Below are positions 1 through 8,133 of a stretch of DNA of 20,110 nucleotides, piece by piece. A program made the position numbers and the translations under genes. Under the pieces are notes generated by a model. The model ran no database searches. It saw only the letters and a list, made by a program, of their open reading frames with translations, and had not been told where the DNA came from. The stretch is from a virus. Each line of letters starts with the position of its first letter. Position 1 is the stretch's first letter. The DNA lies in the IMG/VR virus record IMGVR_UViG_3300031857_001761, positions 1 to 20,110 of that record; one strand, written 5' to 3'.

Positions 1-77
1 TCCCAGGCACAACGTATCGTGTCCCTGAGGGCGTGTTTCAGGTACTATCAGATGCGGATGCCTTGGAGGATCAGTGA
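1..77 (+). CDS. C-terminal fragment of an upstream phage gene
   Basis: The reading frame is open from base 3 and ends at the TGA at 75-77, giving 24 residues that finish with LSDADALEDQ. The gene starts outside the window, so the product cannot be named. The tail is acidic. Its stop overlaps the GTG of the next gene (GTGA at 74-77), and GGAGGA at 65-70 inside this frame is the likely ribosome-binding site for that gene. By position before small virion-type genes it is probably a structural gene, but that is inference. Confidence 0.6.
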   Translation, partial: PGTTYRVPEGVFQVLSDADALEDQ

Positions 78-232
78 AGAAGAAGCAGACACCGTTTTGG
101 GACACGAAAAACCCGAAGAAGAAGTCCAGCCCGTTGACGGCGGAACAGAAGCGGATGGCTCAGGCCCGCGCCAAGAAGGCTGGTCGCCCGTACCCGAATC
201 TTGTCGATAATGCGTGGGCGGCGAAGCAATGA
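74..232 (+). CDS. small Lys-rich phage protein, 52 aa
   Basis: A GTG start at 74 overlaps the preceding stop by four bases and lies just after GGAGGA (65-70). The product is 52 residues, strongly basic, with KKK runs near residues 2-4 and 15-17 and a central predicted helix (about residues 22-36) rich in Lys, Arg and Ala. It ends in a conserved-looking NLVDNAWAAKQ. Small basic proteins of this look recur beside structural genes of tailed phages, but I know no assigned function. DNA binding or a packaged virion role is possible. The spacer between SD and start is short (about 3 bases), so translation probably depends on coupling to the upstream gene. Confidence 0.7.
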   Translation: MKKKQTPFWDTKNPKKKSSPLTAEQKRMAQARAKKAGRPYPNLVDNAWAAKQ

Positions 233-477
233 TCGAGTATCGGGGCGAAAAGTTCGCTGGCTACAACAAACCGAAAAGAACCCCCAACGCCGCAAAGTCC
301 CACGCTGTTCTCGCCAAAGAAGGAGACAAGGTGAAGCTGATCAGGTTCGGTCAGCAGGGCGTTCAGGGGTCGCCAGAGGGGACAGCCCGCAACAAGGCGT
401 TCAAAGCTCGCCACGCAAAGAACATCGCCAAGGGCAAGATGTCGGCGGCGTACTGGGCAAATAAGGTAAAGTGGTAG
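229..477 (+). CDS. conserved small basic phage protein, 82 aa
   Basis: The ATG at 229 overlaps the previous TGA (ATGA 229-232), which favours it over an in-frame upstream start at 214. The 82-residue product has a central block HAVLAKEGDKVKLIRFGQQG (about residues 30-49), followed by a Lys/Arg/Ala-rich block containing FKARHAKNIAKGKMSAAYWA (about 58-77). From memory this pairing matches a family widespread in marine and freshwater podovirus-like and other tailed phages, where it lies near head or tail genes. Its function is unknown. The basic character and the aromatic C-terminal segment suggest a nucleic-acid or virion-assembly role, which is inference only. Confidence 0.8.
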   Translation: MIEYRGEKFAGYNKPKRTPNAAKSHAVLAKEGDKVKLIRFGQQGVQGSPEGTARNKAFKARHAKNIAKGKMSAAYWANKVKW

Positions 478-481
478 GGCT

Positions 482-820
482 ATGGCTGTACCCGCTGACC
501 AGGATTTGACGATTACCCGTGGCGACACGGAAACCCTTGTCGTCACCATCACGTCTGACGGGTCCACCCCTGTGAACATCACGGGCCGTACTTACCGGGC
601 GCAGATCAGGTCTTCTCAGGATTCGACCACTATCAAAGCGTCGTTCACTTGTACGGTCACGTCGGGGGCGAACGGTCAGGTGACGTGCGTTCTGTCAGCT
701 ACGGATTCTGCGGCCCTTCCGGTTGGTATCGCGTTTTGGGATTTGGAGGAAACCGCGTCGGGGGTTGTGTCCACGATTCTTGCGGGGAATGTCACGGTCC
801 TGGCAGATGTGACCAGGTAG
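482..820 (+). CDS. phage beta-sandwich structural protein, 112 aa
   Basis: The protein opens with a DLTITRGDTETLVVTIT pattern (residues 8-24) and then NITGRTYRAQIR (37-48). This alternating beta-strand layout is typical of the N-terminal domain of phage baseplate upper (BppU-like) and related fibre-anchoring proteins. There is no signal peptide or membrane segment. It begins four bases after the previous stop with only a weak purine-rich SD (GGTAGGG). The neighbouring collagen-like and fibre genes support a virion surface or attachment-platform role. The exact part (baseplate, neck or head decoration) cannot be told from sequence. Confidence 0.7.
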   Translation: MAVPADQDLTITRGDTETLVVTITSDGSTPVNITGRTYRAQIRSSQDSTTIKASFTCTVTSGANGQVTCVLSATDSAALPVGIAFWDLEETASGVVSTILAGNVTVLADVTR

Positions 821-1755
<935 letters not shown>

Positions 1756-1756
<1 letters not shown>

Positions 1757-2097
1757 TGGCTGTTGGTGATGTTTTTCCGAAGATGTTGAAGGCCCCCACG
1801 TTTTTGGGTGCTTCGACGACGACTGTGTTCACGGTGACGACTAACTATCAGTGGGCTGTGAAGCAGATTGTGGTGTGCAATACGGATGGGGTGGAGCGTT
1901 TGGTGACGCTTGCGTATGATGGTTCTGCGGCTACAGCGGGGAACTGTTTCGTGTATCGGTTGCCGGTGGCTGCGTATGACACGGTGGTGTTGGATACTGC
2001 GTTGGTGTTTGAGTCGGGGGATACGTTGCAGGGGTTGTCGGATACGGCGGATAAGGTGACGGTTTCGGTGACTGGGTGGGAGCGTCAGGTCGCCTGA
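1756..2097 (+). CDS. small tail/decoration beta protein, 113 aa
   Basis: The ATG at 1756 shares its A with the preceding TAA. The product is a compact all-beta protein: TTTVFTVTTNYQWAVKQIVV (residues 21-40), then CNTDG, then RLPVAAYDTVVLDTALVFESGDTL. This is the recurring pattern of small phage tail and adhesin domains, where a 'default value' surface strand is followed by PVAA-x-DTV. There is no signal peptide. A virion surface role is inferred from the family look and from its place between the collagen-like protein and the fibre paralogues. Codon use is rich in third-position G and T, unlike the C-ending codons of the glycosyltransferase downstream. Confidence 0.7.
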
Positions 2098-2648
2098 TGG
2101 GTATTTCGTCTGCGTTGAACTTGGGGAGTTTGACTCCTGGGGTGTGTACTAGTTCGTCTCGGCCTGCGTCTCCGTATGAGGGGCAGATGATTTACGAGAC
2201 GGATACGGACAGGGTGCTGGTGTGGAACGGGTCTGCGTGGTATCCGAACTGGAACACCGCTTGGGGGATACAGGCCCAAGTGGTCAATTCGTCTTCATCC
2301 AGTACAAGTATTAGTGGTACAACAACACTATTGACAGCCCCTTCTTTTACCGCTGTCGCAAACCGTCAATATCTGATTACGTCATCTTGGACAATGTATG
2401 GCGGTACTGCCGGGCAGGTTTTGGATTTTGATATTCGAAACGGTGGGACTGTGCTAAATCGTTCTTATTGGTACATGGCTGTATCGGGTACACAAATGTC
2501 CGGGTCTATGCAGGCGTACACAACTTTGTCCGCTGGTTCAACAACCATCACCTTGGTTGCTTTTCAAGAGTCCGGTTCGGCGGCTACTTTTTGGAACAAT
2601 GGCACGACGCGAAACAATCTTGTTGTTACGGATGTGGGGCCTGCCTGA
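2097..2648 (+). CDS. tail fibre paralogue 1, 183 aa
   Basis: The ATG at 2097 overlaps the previous TGA by one base. Residues 1-50 are the shared module of three tandem paralogues: MGIS start, TPGVCTSSSRPASPYEGQ, then IYETDTDRVLVWNGSAW. This 'RPxxPxEGQxIYETDTxR' block is a common N-terminal anchoring or spike module of actinophage fibres. The remaining about 130 residues are beta-rich, Ser/Thr/Gly-rich and unrelated to those of the next two paralogues, ending FWNNGTTRNNLVVTDVGPA. It lacks the second shared block (TVGSAVASVTV) and the downstream micro-ORF found in the other two copies. Receptor binding or a virion surface role is inferred. Confidence 0.75.
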   Translation: MGISSALNLGSLTPGVCTSSSRPASPYEGQMIYETDTDRVLVWNGSAWYPNWNTAWGIQAQVVNSSSSSTSISGTTTLLTAPSFTAVANRQYLITSSWTMYGGTAGQVLDFDIRNGGTVLNRSYWYMAVSGTQMSGSMQAYTTLSAGSTTITLVAFQESGSAATFWNNGTTRNNLVVTDVGPA

Positions 2649-3304
2649 TGGGTCTTTCGAATTATTTGCCGTCTTCGCGTCTGATCCAACCGGGTGTGTG
2701 TACCAGCTCGACGCGGCCTGCTTCCCCGTTTGAGGGGCAATACATCTACGAAACCGACACCAACCGGACGCTTGTGTATGACGGTGGTGCGTGGGTGATG
2801 ACCGTTGATGCCGACAGCCCACCAGCATTGGAACTAATCAAGGCGCAAACAGTCGGGTCGGCTGTTGCTTCTGTGACGGTTAGCGATTGTTTTTCCAGCA
2901 CATACGACAACTACCGGCTTGTTGTTCAAGGCGTTGTGAACTCACAGGCCGCAAACTTCACTTTTCAGTTCTCAGGTATTACCTCCAGCACATATTTGAT
3001 GGGTGGAACATTTTTCAACTATGCCAGTGCAACAGTCACTGGATATGGACCGGCTGCCACAACAAACTGGGCTGCATTTGGTGTCGCAGGAACAACCAAT
3101 AGCCATATTTGTGCGGATATTTTTGCTCCGTTTGCCACTACAACTAAAGCGATGTTTTCTCAGTCAACTAGTACAGCGTCGTACTATTCGTTTGGTGGTA
3201 CTTGCACATCCACTACGTCAGCAAGTGGTTTTGTGTTGGCTGTCAATGCTGGAACTATGACTGGAGGAACCATCCGTGTCTACGGGTATCGAAACGCCAT
3301 CTGA
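2648..3304 (+). CDS. tail fibre paralogue 2, 218 aa
   Basis: The start overlaps the previous stop by one base (TGATG). The N-terminal module (PGVCTSSTRPASPFEGQ, IYETDTNRTLVYDGGAWV) is followed by a second block shared with paralogue 3 (PPALELIKAQTVGSAVASVT, then FSSTYDNYR). The roughly 95-residue middle (about 105-200) is divergent, and the C-terminus returns to a shared MTGGTIRVYGYRNAI. This is a conserved-variable-conserved build expected for fibre tips under receptor-driven diversification. The last 29 bases overlap a micro-ORF in another frame. A virion adhesin is the most likely role. Confidence 0.75.
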   Translation: MGLSNYLPSSRLIQPGVCTSSTRPASPFEGQYIYETDTNRTLVYDGGAWVMTVDADSPPALELIKAQTVGSAVASVTVSDCFSSTYDNYRLVVQGVVNSQAANFTFQFSGITSSTYLMGGTFFNYASATVTGYGPAATTNWAAFGVAGTTNSHICADIFAPFATTTKAMFSQSTSTASYYSFGGTCTSTTSASGFVLAVNAGTMTGGTIRVYGYRNAI

Positions 3305-3410
3305 CGACCGACCGAACATTCAAATAGACGACCTTGTACGGCCCATGACCGACGAGGAATACGCAGAGTGGTTGGCGCGACCCATGCCCGAGCCTTTGGG
3401 TGGTGCCTGA
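3276..3410 (+). CDS. micro-ORF overlapping fibre paralogue 2 end, 44 aa
   Basis: A GTG at 3276 lies eight bases after a good Shine-Dalgarno GGAGG (3263-3267) inside the fibre gene. The frame runs 44 codons to the TGA at 3408-3410, which overlaps the next fibre ATG. The product is acidic, with DDRPNIQIDDLVRPMTDEEY (about residues 10-29) and then AEWLARPMPEP. It is closely matched by the micro-ORF after paralogue 3, including frame, SD and position, so coding is well supported. Short acidic proteins with a 'RxMTxEEYxxWL' look often follow phage fibre genes, so a fibre-specific assembly helper is a reasonable guess but unproven. Confidence 0.75.
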   Translation: MSTGIETPSDDRPNIQIDDLVRPMTDEEYAEWLARPMPEPLGGA

Positions 3411-4075
3411 TGGGTATTTCTAATTTGTCTACCGGTCTTCGCCCAGGGGTTTGCACCTCCACCACGCGGCCCTCCACACCGTTCGAAGGCCAAATGATTT
3501 ACGAGACAGACACGAACCGAGTGTTGGTGTATGAGGGTGCAGCTTGGGTGATGATCGCAGACACCGACACACCACCCGGACTGGAACTGGTCAAGGTGCA
3601 GACGGTCGGGTCAGCGGTTGCTTCCGTGACTGTCTCAAACGTGTTTTCCAGCACCTACGACAACTACAGAATCACCTACATGGGTGGTTCCGCGTCGGCG
3701 GCAAATAACCTTGCTTTCCAATTCGGGCCTTCGTCGGTAAGTGGCTATAACACAAGTTACTACCAAGTTGTTCATTATTCGTTTTATAACGGTTCGTCTT
3801 CAAACAATGTTGCTGGTAGTAGCAACGCCGCAAACTGGCCTTATATCGGTTACCACGACACCGACAGTGTTAGATTTTCGGCAGATATTTGTAATCCGAA
3901 TGCGGCGGAGTGGGCGAGCATTATGAACGCACCTTATTTGGCTCCGTTGTCTACGGGCTTTTGCGTAGGCACCCATCAATCTAATGGTGCTTTTACAGAT
4001 TTTACGTTGACTCCCGGAAGCGGGACTTTGACTGGAGGAACTATCCGTGTCTATGGATACAGAAACACCATCTGA
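3410..4075 (+). CDS. tail fibre paralogue 3, 221 aa
   Basis: The ATG at 3410 overlaps the stop of the micro-ORF by one base, giving MGISNLSTGLRPGVCTSTTR. It has the same two N-terminal blocks as paralogue 2 (EGQMIYETDTNRVLVYEGAAW; PPGLELVKVQTVGSAVASV), then FSSTYDNYRITYMG, a divergent centre (about residues 95-200, rich in Asn, Ser and Tyr) and the shared C-terminus LTGGTIRVYGYRNTI. Together with paralogue 2 it looks like a tandem duplication of a roughly 760-base unit (fibre plus micro-ORF) whose central part has since diverged or been exchanged. The likely role is a virion receptor-binding or attachment protein. Confidence 0.75.
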   Translation: MGISNLSTGLRPGVCTSTTRPSTPFEGQMIYETDTNRVLVYEGAAWVMIADTDTPPGLELVKVQTVGSAVASVTVSNVFSSTYDNYRITYMGGSASAANNLAFQFGPSSVSGYNTSYYQVVHYSFYNGSSSNNVAGSSNAANWPYIGYHDTDSVRFSADICNPNAAEWASIMNAPYLAPLSTGFCVGTHQSNGAFTDFTLTPGSGTLTGGTIRVYGYRNTI

Positions 4076-4175
4076 CGACCGACCCAACATCCAAATCGAC
4101 GACCTCGTTCGGCCCATGACCGACGAAGAATACGCCGAATGGCTCGCACGGCCCACACCCGAACCGCTAGCCTGA
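4047..4175 (+). CDS. micro-ORF overlapping fibre paralogue 3 end, 42 aa
   Basis: GTG at 4047 lies eight bases downstream of GGAGG (4034-4038), with an ATG two codons later (4053) as an alternative start. The 42-residue acidic product contains DDRPNIQIDDLVRPMTDEEY (about residues 10-29) and AEWLARPTPEP, almost identical to the 44-residue micro-protein after paralogue 2. Most codon differences between the copies in this core are synonymous (for example ATA/ATC, GAG/GAA, TTG/CTC), which shows selection on the protein. Function is unknown. A chaperone or cap for the fibre encoded just upstream is a guess from position. Confidence 0.75.
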   Translation: MSMDTETPSDDRPNIQIDDLVRPMTDEEYAEWLARPTPEPLA

Positions 4176-4194
4176 CCACCACCAGGAGGGGACC

Positions 4195-5235
4195 ATGAAA
4201 ATCGCTGTCTACACCATCGCCAAAAACGAAGCCCAACACGTCCAACGCTGGGCCGAAACCACACAAGACGCAGACCACCGGCTCATCCTCGACACAGGCT
4301 CAACCGACCACACGCGGCACCTCGCAGACAGCCACGCAATCAACGTCCAGCTCGTCCAGTTTTTCCCGTGGCGATTCGATGTCGCCCGCAACAAAGCCCT
4401 GTCCCTGCTCCCCGACGACATCGACATGTGCATCGCTTTGGACATGGACGAAATACTCAACCCGATGTGGCGCGAACAACTGGAGTATTACCTCGGCGCA
4501 CGACCCGACGTGACCCGCCCCCGCTACAAGTATGTGTGGTCATGGAACGCTGACGGCTCAGAAGGACTGGTGTACGGCGGCGACAAAATCCATGCCCGAC
4601 ACGGCTACAAGTGGAAGCACCCAGTCCATGAGGTCATCACCCCAACCGGGCAGGAAGTGCAGGGCTGGGTGCCAGGACTGGAAATCCACCACCATCCCGA
4701 CCCGACCAAATCCCGAGGGCAATACTTTGATCTGCTGAAACTGGCTGTGCAGGAAGAACCGAATGATGACCGCAACCAGTTTTATCTTGGCAGAGAATAC
4801 TTTTATCACGGCGACAAAGTGAACGCGACCCGCCATTTGACGATGGCAACATTGCTGTCGAAGTGGCCCCCCGAGATAGCTGCCGCATACCGGATGCTGT
4901 ACCAGCTGAACCGTAACGTCATCAACCTGTACCGCGCCCTCGAACAAGACCCGTGCCGCAGGGAAACCCTCGTCATGTTGGCTCGCCACTATCACGACCA
5001 GCACAACTGGCGGGCCTGCTACCAGTTCGCCCAAGCTGCCCTGCACATCACCGACAAACCGTTGGACTATCTGTGCGAAGCAGACGCTTGGGGGTGGCTC
5101 CCCCATGATCTGCTGGCTGTCGCCTGCTGGCATCTCGGCTACCGCTATGAGGCCCGTGTCCACGGGGAGCAGGCAGCCCTGCTGAACCCTACGGATGAAC
5201 GGCTGAAAACGAACCTGGTGTGGTATGGGGTATAG
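4195..5235 (+). CDS. family 2-like glycosyltransferase with C-terminal TPR-like region
   Basis: The start has a strong SD (AGGAGGGG, 4184-4191). The 346-residue protein begins with the GT-A fold signature: IAVYTIAKNEA (residues 3-13), a nucleotide-sugar loop LILDTGSTD (30-38), PWRFDVARNKAL (58-69) and the metal-binding LDMDE (82-86, DxD at D83-D85). A KHPVHEV segment near 140 is typical of this subfamily. Residues about 190-345 are helical with repeated Trp/Tyr/Ala-spaced segments like tetratricopeptide repeats, as in GT2-TPR proteins related to SunS-type transferases. It would transfer a sugar from a nucleotide donor to a protein or glycan. Its place among fibre genes suggests virion protein glycosylation, which is inference. 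Codons mostly end in C. Confidence 0.85.
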   Translation: MKIAVYTIAKNEAQHVQRWAETTQDADHRLILDTGSTDHTRHLADSHAINVQLVQFFPWRFDVARNKALSLLPDDIDMCIALDMDEILNPMWREQLEYYLGARPDVTRPRYKYVWSWNADGSEGLVYGGDKIHARHGYKWKHPVHEVITPTGQEVQGWVPGLEIHHHPDPTKSRGQYFDLLKLAVQEEPNDDRNQFYLGREYFYHGDKVNATRHLTMATLLSKWPPEIAAAYRMLYQLNRNVINLYRALEQDPCRRETLVMLARHYHDQHNWRACYQFAQAALHITDKPLDYLCEADAWGWLPHDLLAVACWHLGYRYEARVHGEQAALLNPTDERLKTNLVWYGV

Positions 5236-5266
5236 TCAGGGGAACCCCGTCTAAAGGAGAGTCACC

Positions 5267-5386
5267 ATGCCGAAGGTTGGCAAGAAGGAATACCCGTACA
5301 CCGCTAAGGGAATGGCTTTGGCTAAGGCGGAAGCCAAGAAGAAGGGCATGAAGATGAAGACCGGCAAGAAGGCCAAGAAGAAGTAA
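5267..5386 (+). CDS. Lys-rich mini-protein, 39 aa
   Basis: ATG at 5267 follows AAAGGAGAG (5253-5261) with good spacing, and the TAA at 5384-5386 directly abuts the next ATG. Fifteen of the 39 residues are Lys, with an MPKVGKKEYPYTAKGM head and a tail of KKK and KMKMK-like clusters. Very similar short proteins (MPKVGKK-x-YPYT start) are familiar to me from marine and freshwater phages, next to tail genes. The conserved head with a Lys tail suggests a nucleic-acid-binding or packaged virion component comparable in charge to small histone-like proteins, but no function is established. Confidence 0.8.
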   Translation: MPKVGKKEYPYTAKGMALAKAEAKKKGMKMKTGKKAKKK

Positions 5387-6274
5387 ATGTCCACTGGTAC
5401 GACCGTCATCAACAGGACCCTGAGACAACTACTCTCAGGAACTGTTGAACAGAAGAACAAGTTGTCGGCAAGCATCAACGCAACCACCACAAGCGTTGTC
5501 GCCACCTACGACCTTGACGGTCTACGCCCCGGTTCAGTGTTCGAAATAGACAGCGAAATGTTCTATGTGTGGGCATCCACCGCAGGATCAAAAACGCTCA
5601 CAGTGGAACGCGGATTCAACGGCACCACCGCAGCCAGCCACTCGGCAGGTGCGCTCATCACCGTCAACCCCCGCTTTCCCCGCGCCCAAATCCTTGAAGC
5701 CCTCAACGACGAACTGGCAGACCTGTCATCCCCGATGCACGGCCTGTTCCAAATCAAATCGTTCGACTACGACTACAACGGCTCCGACGAGTTCATCAAC
5801 CTGCCGTCCGTTGCGGACATCATTGATGTGGTGTCCGTCCATGTCCGCATCAAAGGCGACGAATACCGTCAGATTCGCCGCATCAAACTGGTCCGTGACC
5901 TCCCAACCGATGATTTCTCCAGCGGGTACGCCATCCGGTTCGAGCAGGACTGTGAGCAGGGCCGTCTCCGTATCGTCTACAAGGCTCCGTTCACCCAGCT
6001 GACCAGCGAAGGACAAAACCTTTTTTCGTTTGCTGGTCTGCCGACATCCTGTGAGGACATCATCAACTTGGGTGTGCAGATACGGGTCATGTCCCCGCGA
6101 GAGTTGAAGCGGAACTTCACCGAATCGCAGGGCGACACCCGCCGCGCTGAGGAAGTCGGGTCGGGTGCCATCACGAACTCGATCCAAAACCTGTTGAGGC
6201 TCAGAAGGGACAGGATTACTGCGGAGGCTGCCCGTCTTGCACGGCAGTACCCGACGTTTCTGACAAGGAACTAG
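5387..6274 (+). CDS. tail/neck structural protein, 295 aa
   Basis: Starts immediately after the Lys-rich gene stop (TAA then ATG). Residues about 28-95 form a beta-rich domain with DGLRPGSVFEIDSEMFYVW and TVERGFNGTTAASHSAGALI, a pattern seen in phage attachment proteins. Next comes a helical segment PRFPRAQILEALNDELADL (about residues 94-112), resembling the ILEALNxELxxL helices of connector or tail-tube terminator proteins. The C-terminus has an amphipathic helix with REL, RRAEE and RDRITAEAARLARQYP. There is no signal or membrane segment. I judge it a neck or tail-tube completion protein, comparable in role to the T7 tail tubular protein A. That analogy comes from layout and size, not a clear motif match. 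Confidence 0.6.
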   Translation: MSTGTTVINRTLRQLLSGTVEQKNKLSASINATTTSVVATYDLDGLRPGSVFEIDSEMFYVWASTAGSKTLTVERGFNGTTAASHSAGALITVNPRFPRAQILEALNDELADLSSPMHGLFQIKSFDYDYNGSDEFINLPSVADIIDVVSVHVRIKGDEYRQIRRIKLVRDLPTDDFSSGYAIRFEQDCEQGRLRIVYKAPFTQLTSEGQNLFSFAGLPTSCEDIINLGVQIRVMSPRELKRNFTESQGDTRRAEEVGSGAITNSIQNLLRLRRDRITAEAARLARQYPTFLTRN

Positions 6275-6278
6275 CCCG

Positions 6279-8126
6279 GTGCCTCTGATTGATTTCAGCA
6301 CCGCGTACACGGGTGGCCCGTCGTTCTATACGGGGACGGGTACGACTGCTCTTGTTCCCGACATTTTTCCTGTTGCTATCAATGGTCGCCCGTATCTGAT
6401 TGATTCCAGGTCGGGTCGTTTCACCCGCCAGTTTGATGCGCGTGTCCGTGATTCGCAGGACAATTCGACTGCGCCCGGTGAGGCGGCTATCAGTCCGCAG
6501 GGGTTGTGGCGCAGGGGTCAGAACTCTTGGCATTTCGGGGCGGGACAGAAATACGCGGATGTTGCCGAGTCGCAGGATTTCAGGTTTTACAAGTCCAAGG
6601 GGATCAACCCGTGGACGAAAGGCCAGCTGACCCTGTTGAACGCAACGAAACTGTCGTTGTCTAACGCATCTACGGAACAGCACATGCTGGTTCAAGACGG
6701 CAGGGTGTACGTCTCGCTCGGGGAAGATGTCAAATACACGACCGACCCGTTCGCGTCCAGCCCCACATGGAGTGATGCGACAGGTGAACCCGGTGGCGGC
6801 AAGAAATGTATTGCAATGGCAACCAACGGTGATGTCATCTACTTCGGTTTCGAGAATGACGGCATCAGAAAACTGGACCCTGCGGTGTCTGTTTCTGCTA
6901 TCAGCGCAACAAAGTTCATCAACACAACCGACAACTACTACATGTTGGGTTTCGCTAAGGGTTTCATGTTTGGGGCGCATGACCACATCTTGCACAACAT
7001 TGATTCTTCGGGCAGCAAGTCAGCCATCACCACCCCGATTGACACAGGTTTCAAATGGGTCGGTGTCGCCACCGGGCAGAACGCCATCTACGCGGCTGGG
7101 TACGCCAACAAAAAGTCGTACATCTACAAGGTGACCATCAAAGCGGACGGCACCCTCGACAAAGGTGTGGTCGCCCTCGAACTCCCGACCGGTGAAGTGG
7201 CAACAGCTATCTCCGGGTATTTGGGGGCCATCCTGATCGGCACCAACAAAGGTGTCCGATACTGCTCCACCGACTCCAACTCGAACCTTGTTGCCGGTGC
7301 GATCATCCCCACCTCGGGAGACGTGAAGAAGTTTTCTTCTAACGACAGGTTCTCATGGTTCACCTGGACCAACTATGACGGCACCTCGGGCGGCCTCGGC
7401 AGGCTGGACCTGTCCAACTTTATTGCTGCCAACACCCCAGCGTTCGCCACCGACCTCATGTACACCTCCACCGCCGACGTGACAAACGTGGTCATCTTCA
7501 ACGACAAAGCCGTGTTCACTATCTCAGGTGTCGGCGTGATTGTGGAAGACACCGCCAACCTTGTCGCGTCAGGCACCATCGAAACAGGCCGATACCAGTG
7601 GGGCATCCCCGACCGTAAGTTCGCCCCTCGATTCGACATCCGTGTCGAACCACTCGTCGGGTCCATCTCAGCTGAGGTTGCCACCGACAACGGTGCGTAC
7701 AGTTCCATCGGCACCCACACCGACGCTGGCGACACCGAACACACCTTCCTCGCCCCCGAAAACAAGTTCATTGACGCTGGCTACCGGCTCACCCTCACCA
7801 GGGCAACCGCCACCACCGGACCGACATTCACCCGATGGATGGCCCGCGCCTACGCCGCACCCGTCAGGTCCCGCCTCATTTCCGTTCCCGTCCTCCTGCA
7901 TTCCGTCCTGCGGGCAGGCAACAAGGACTACTTCATGGATGTCGAAAACGAACGGGACCTGCTCGACAACCTGGTCACGAACCCGCGTATCGTCAGCTAC
8001 CAAGAAAAAGGCGACACCTACTCTGTCATCGTGGAAGACATCGAATGGCAGGCGTTGGACACCTCCACCGACGACTGGCTGTGGGAAGGGACAGCCGTGG
8101 TTATAATGAGAACGATCACCGAATAG
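6279..8126 (+). CDS. large tail protein, possible beta-propeller, 615 aa
   Basis: GTG at 6279 follows AAGGA (6265-6269). The 615-residue protein is beta-rich throughout. From about residue 120 to 400 it shows repeated blade-like segments with hydrophobic strands, short turns and G-x-x-Y/W ends (DGRVYVSLGEDVKY, NGDVIYFGFENDGIRKLD, GQNAIYAAGYANKKSYIYKV), consistent with a propeller. A C-terminal part (about 470-615) has jelly-roll-like strands and a charged end. It is probably a major tail, nozzle or tailspike-type component; position after the neck-like gene fits a T7 gp12-like nozzle, but this is not proven. The first third uses many G/T-ending codons and the last half mostly C-ending codons, an internal shift worth noting. 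Confidence 0.55.
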   Translation: MPLIDFSTAYTGGPSFYTGTGTTALVPDIFPVAINGRPYLIDSRSGRFTRQFDARVRDSQDNSTAPGEAAISPQGLWRRGQNSWHFGAGQKYADVAESQDFRFYKSKGINPWTKGQLTLLNATKLSLSNASTEQHMLVQDGRVYVSLGEDVKYTTDPFASSPTWSDATGEPGGGKKCIAMATNGDVIYFGFENDGIRKLDPAVSVSAISATKFINTTDNYYMLGFAKGFMFGAHDHILHNIDSSGSKSAITTPIDTGFKWVGVATGQNAIYAAGYANKKSYIYKVTIKADGTLDKGVVALELPTGEVATAISGYLGAILIGTNKGVRYCSTDSNSNLVAGAIIPTSGDVKKFSSNDRFSWFTWTNYDGTSGGLGRLDLSNFIAANTPAFATDLMYTSTADVTNVVIFNDKAVFTISGVGVIVEDTANLVASGTIETGRYQWGIPDRKFAPRFDIRVEPLVGSISAEVATDNGAYSSIGTHTDAGDTEHTFLAPENKFIDAGYRLTLTRATATTGPTFTRWMARAYAAPVRSRLISVPVLLHSVLRAGNKDYFMDVENERDLLDNLVTNPRIVSYQEKGDTYSVIVEDIEWQALDTSTDDWLWEGTAVVIMRTITE

Positions 8127-8133
8127 GAGCATC

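Noticed and set aside
2330-2360. TTGACA followed by a TA-rich stretch inside fibre paralogue 1
   Set aside because: It lies in the middle of a gene with no gene start nearby, and TTGACA is expected by chance at this frequency.
2097-4175. Diversity-generating retroelement acting on the fibre genes
   Set aside because: No reverse transcriptase gene and no near-identical template repeat with A-specific changes were found in this window. One outside the window cannot be excluded.
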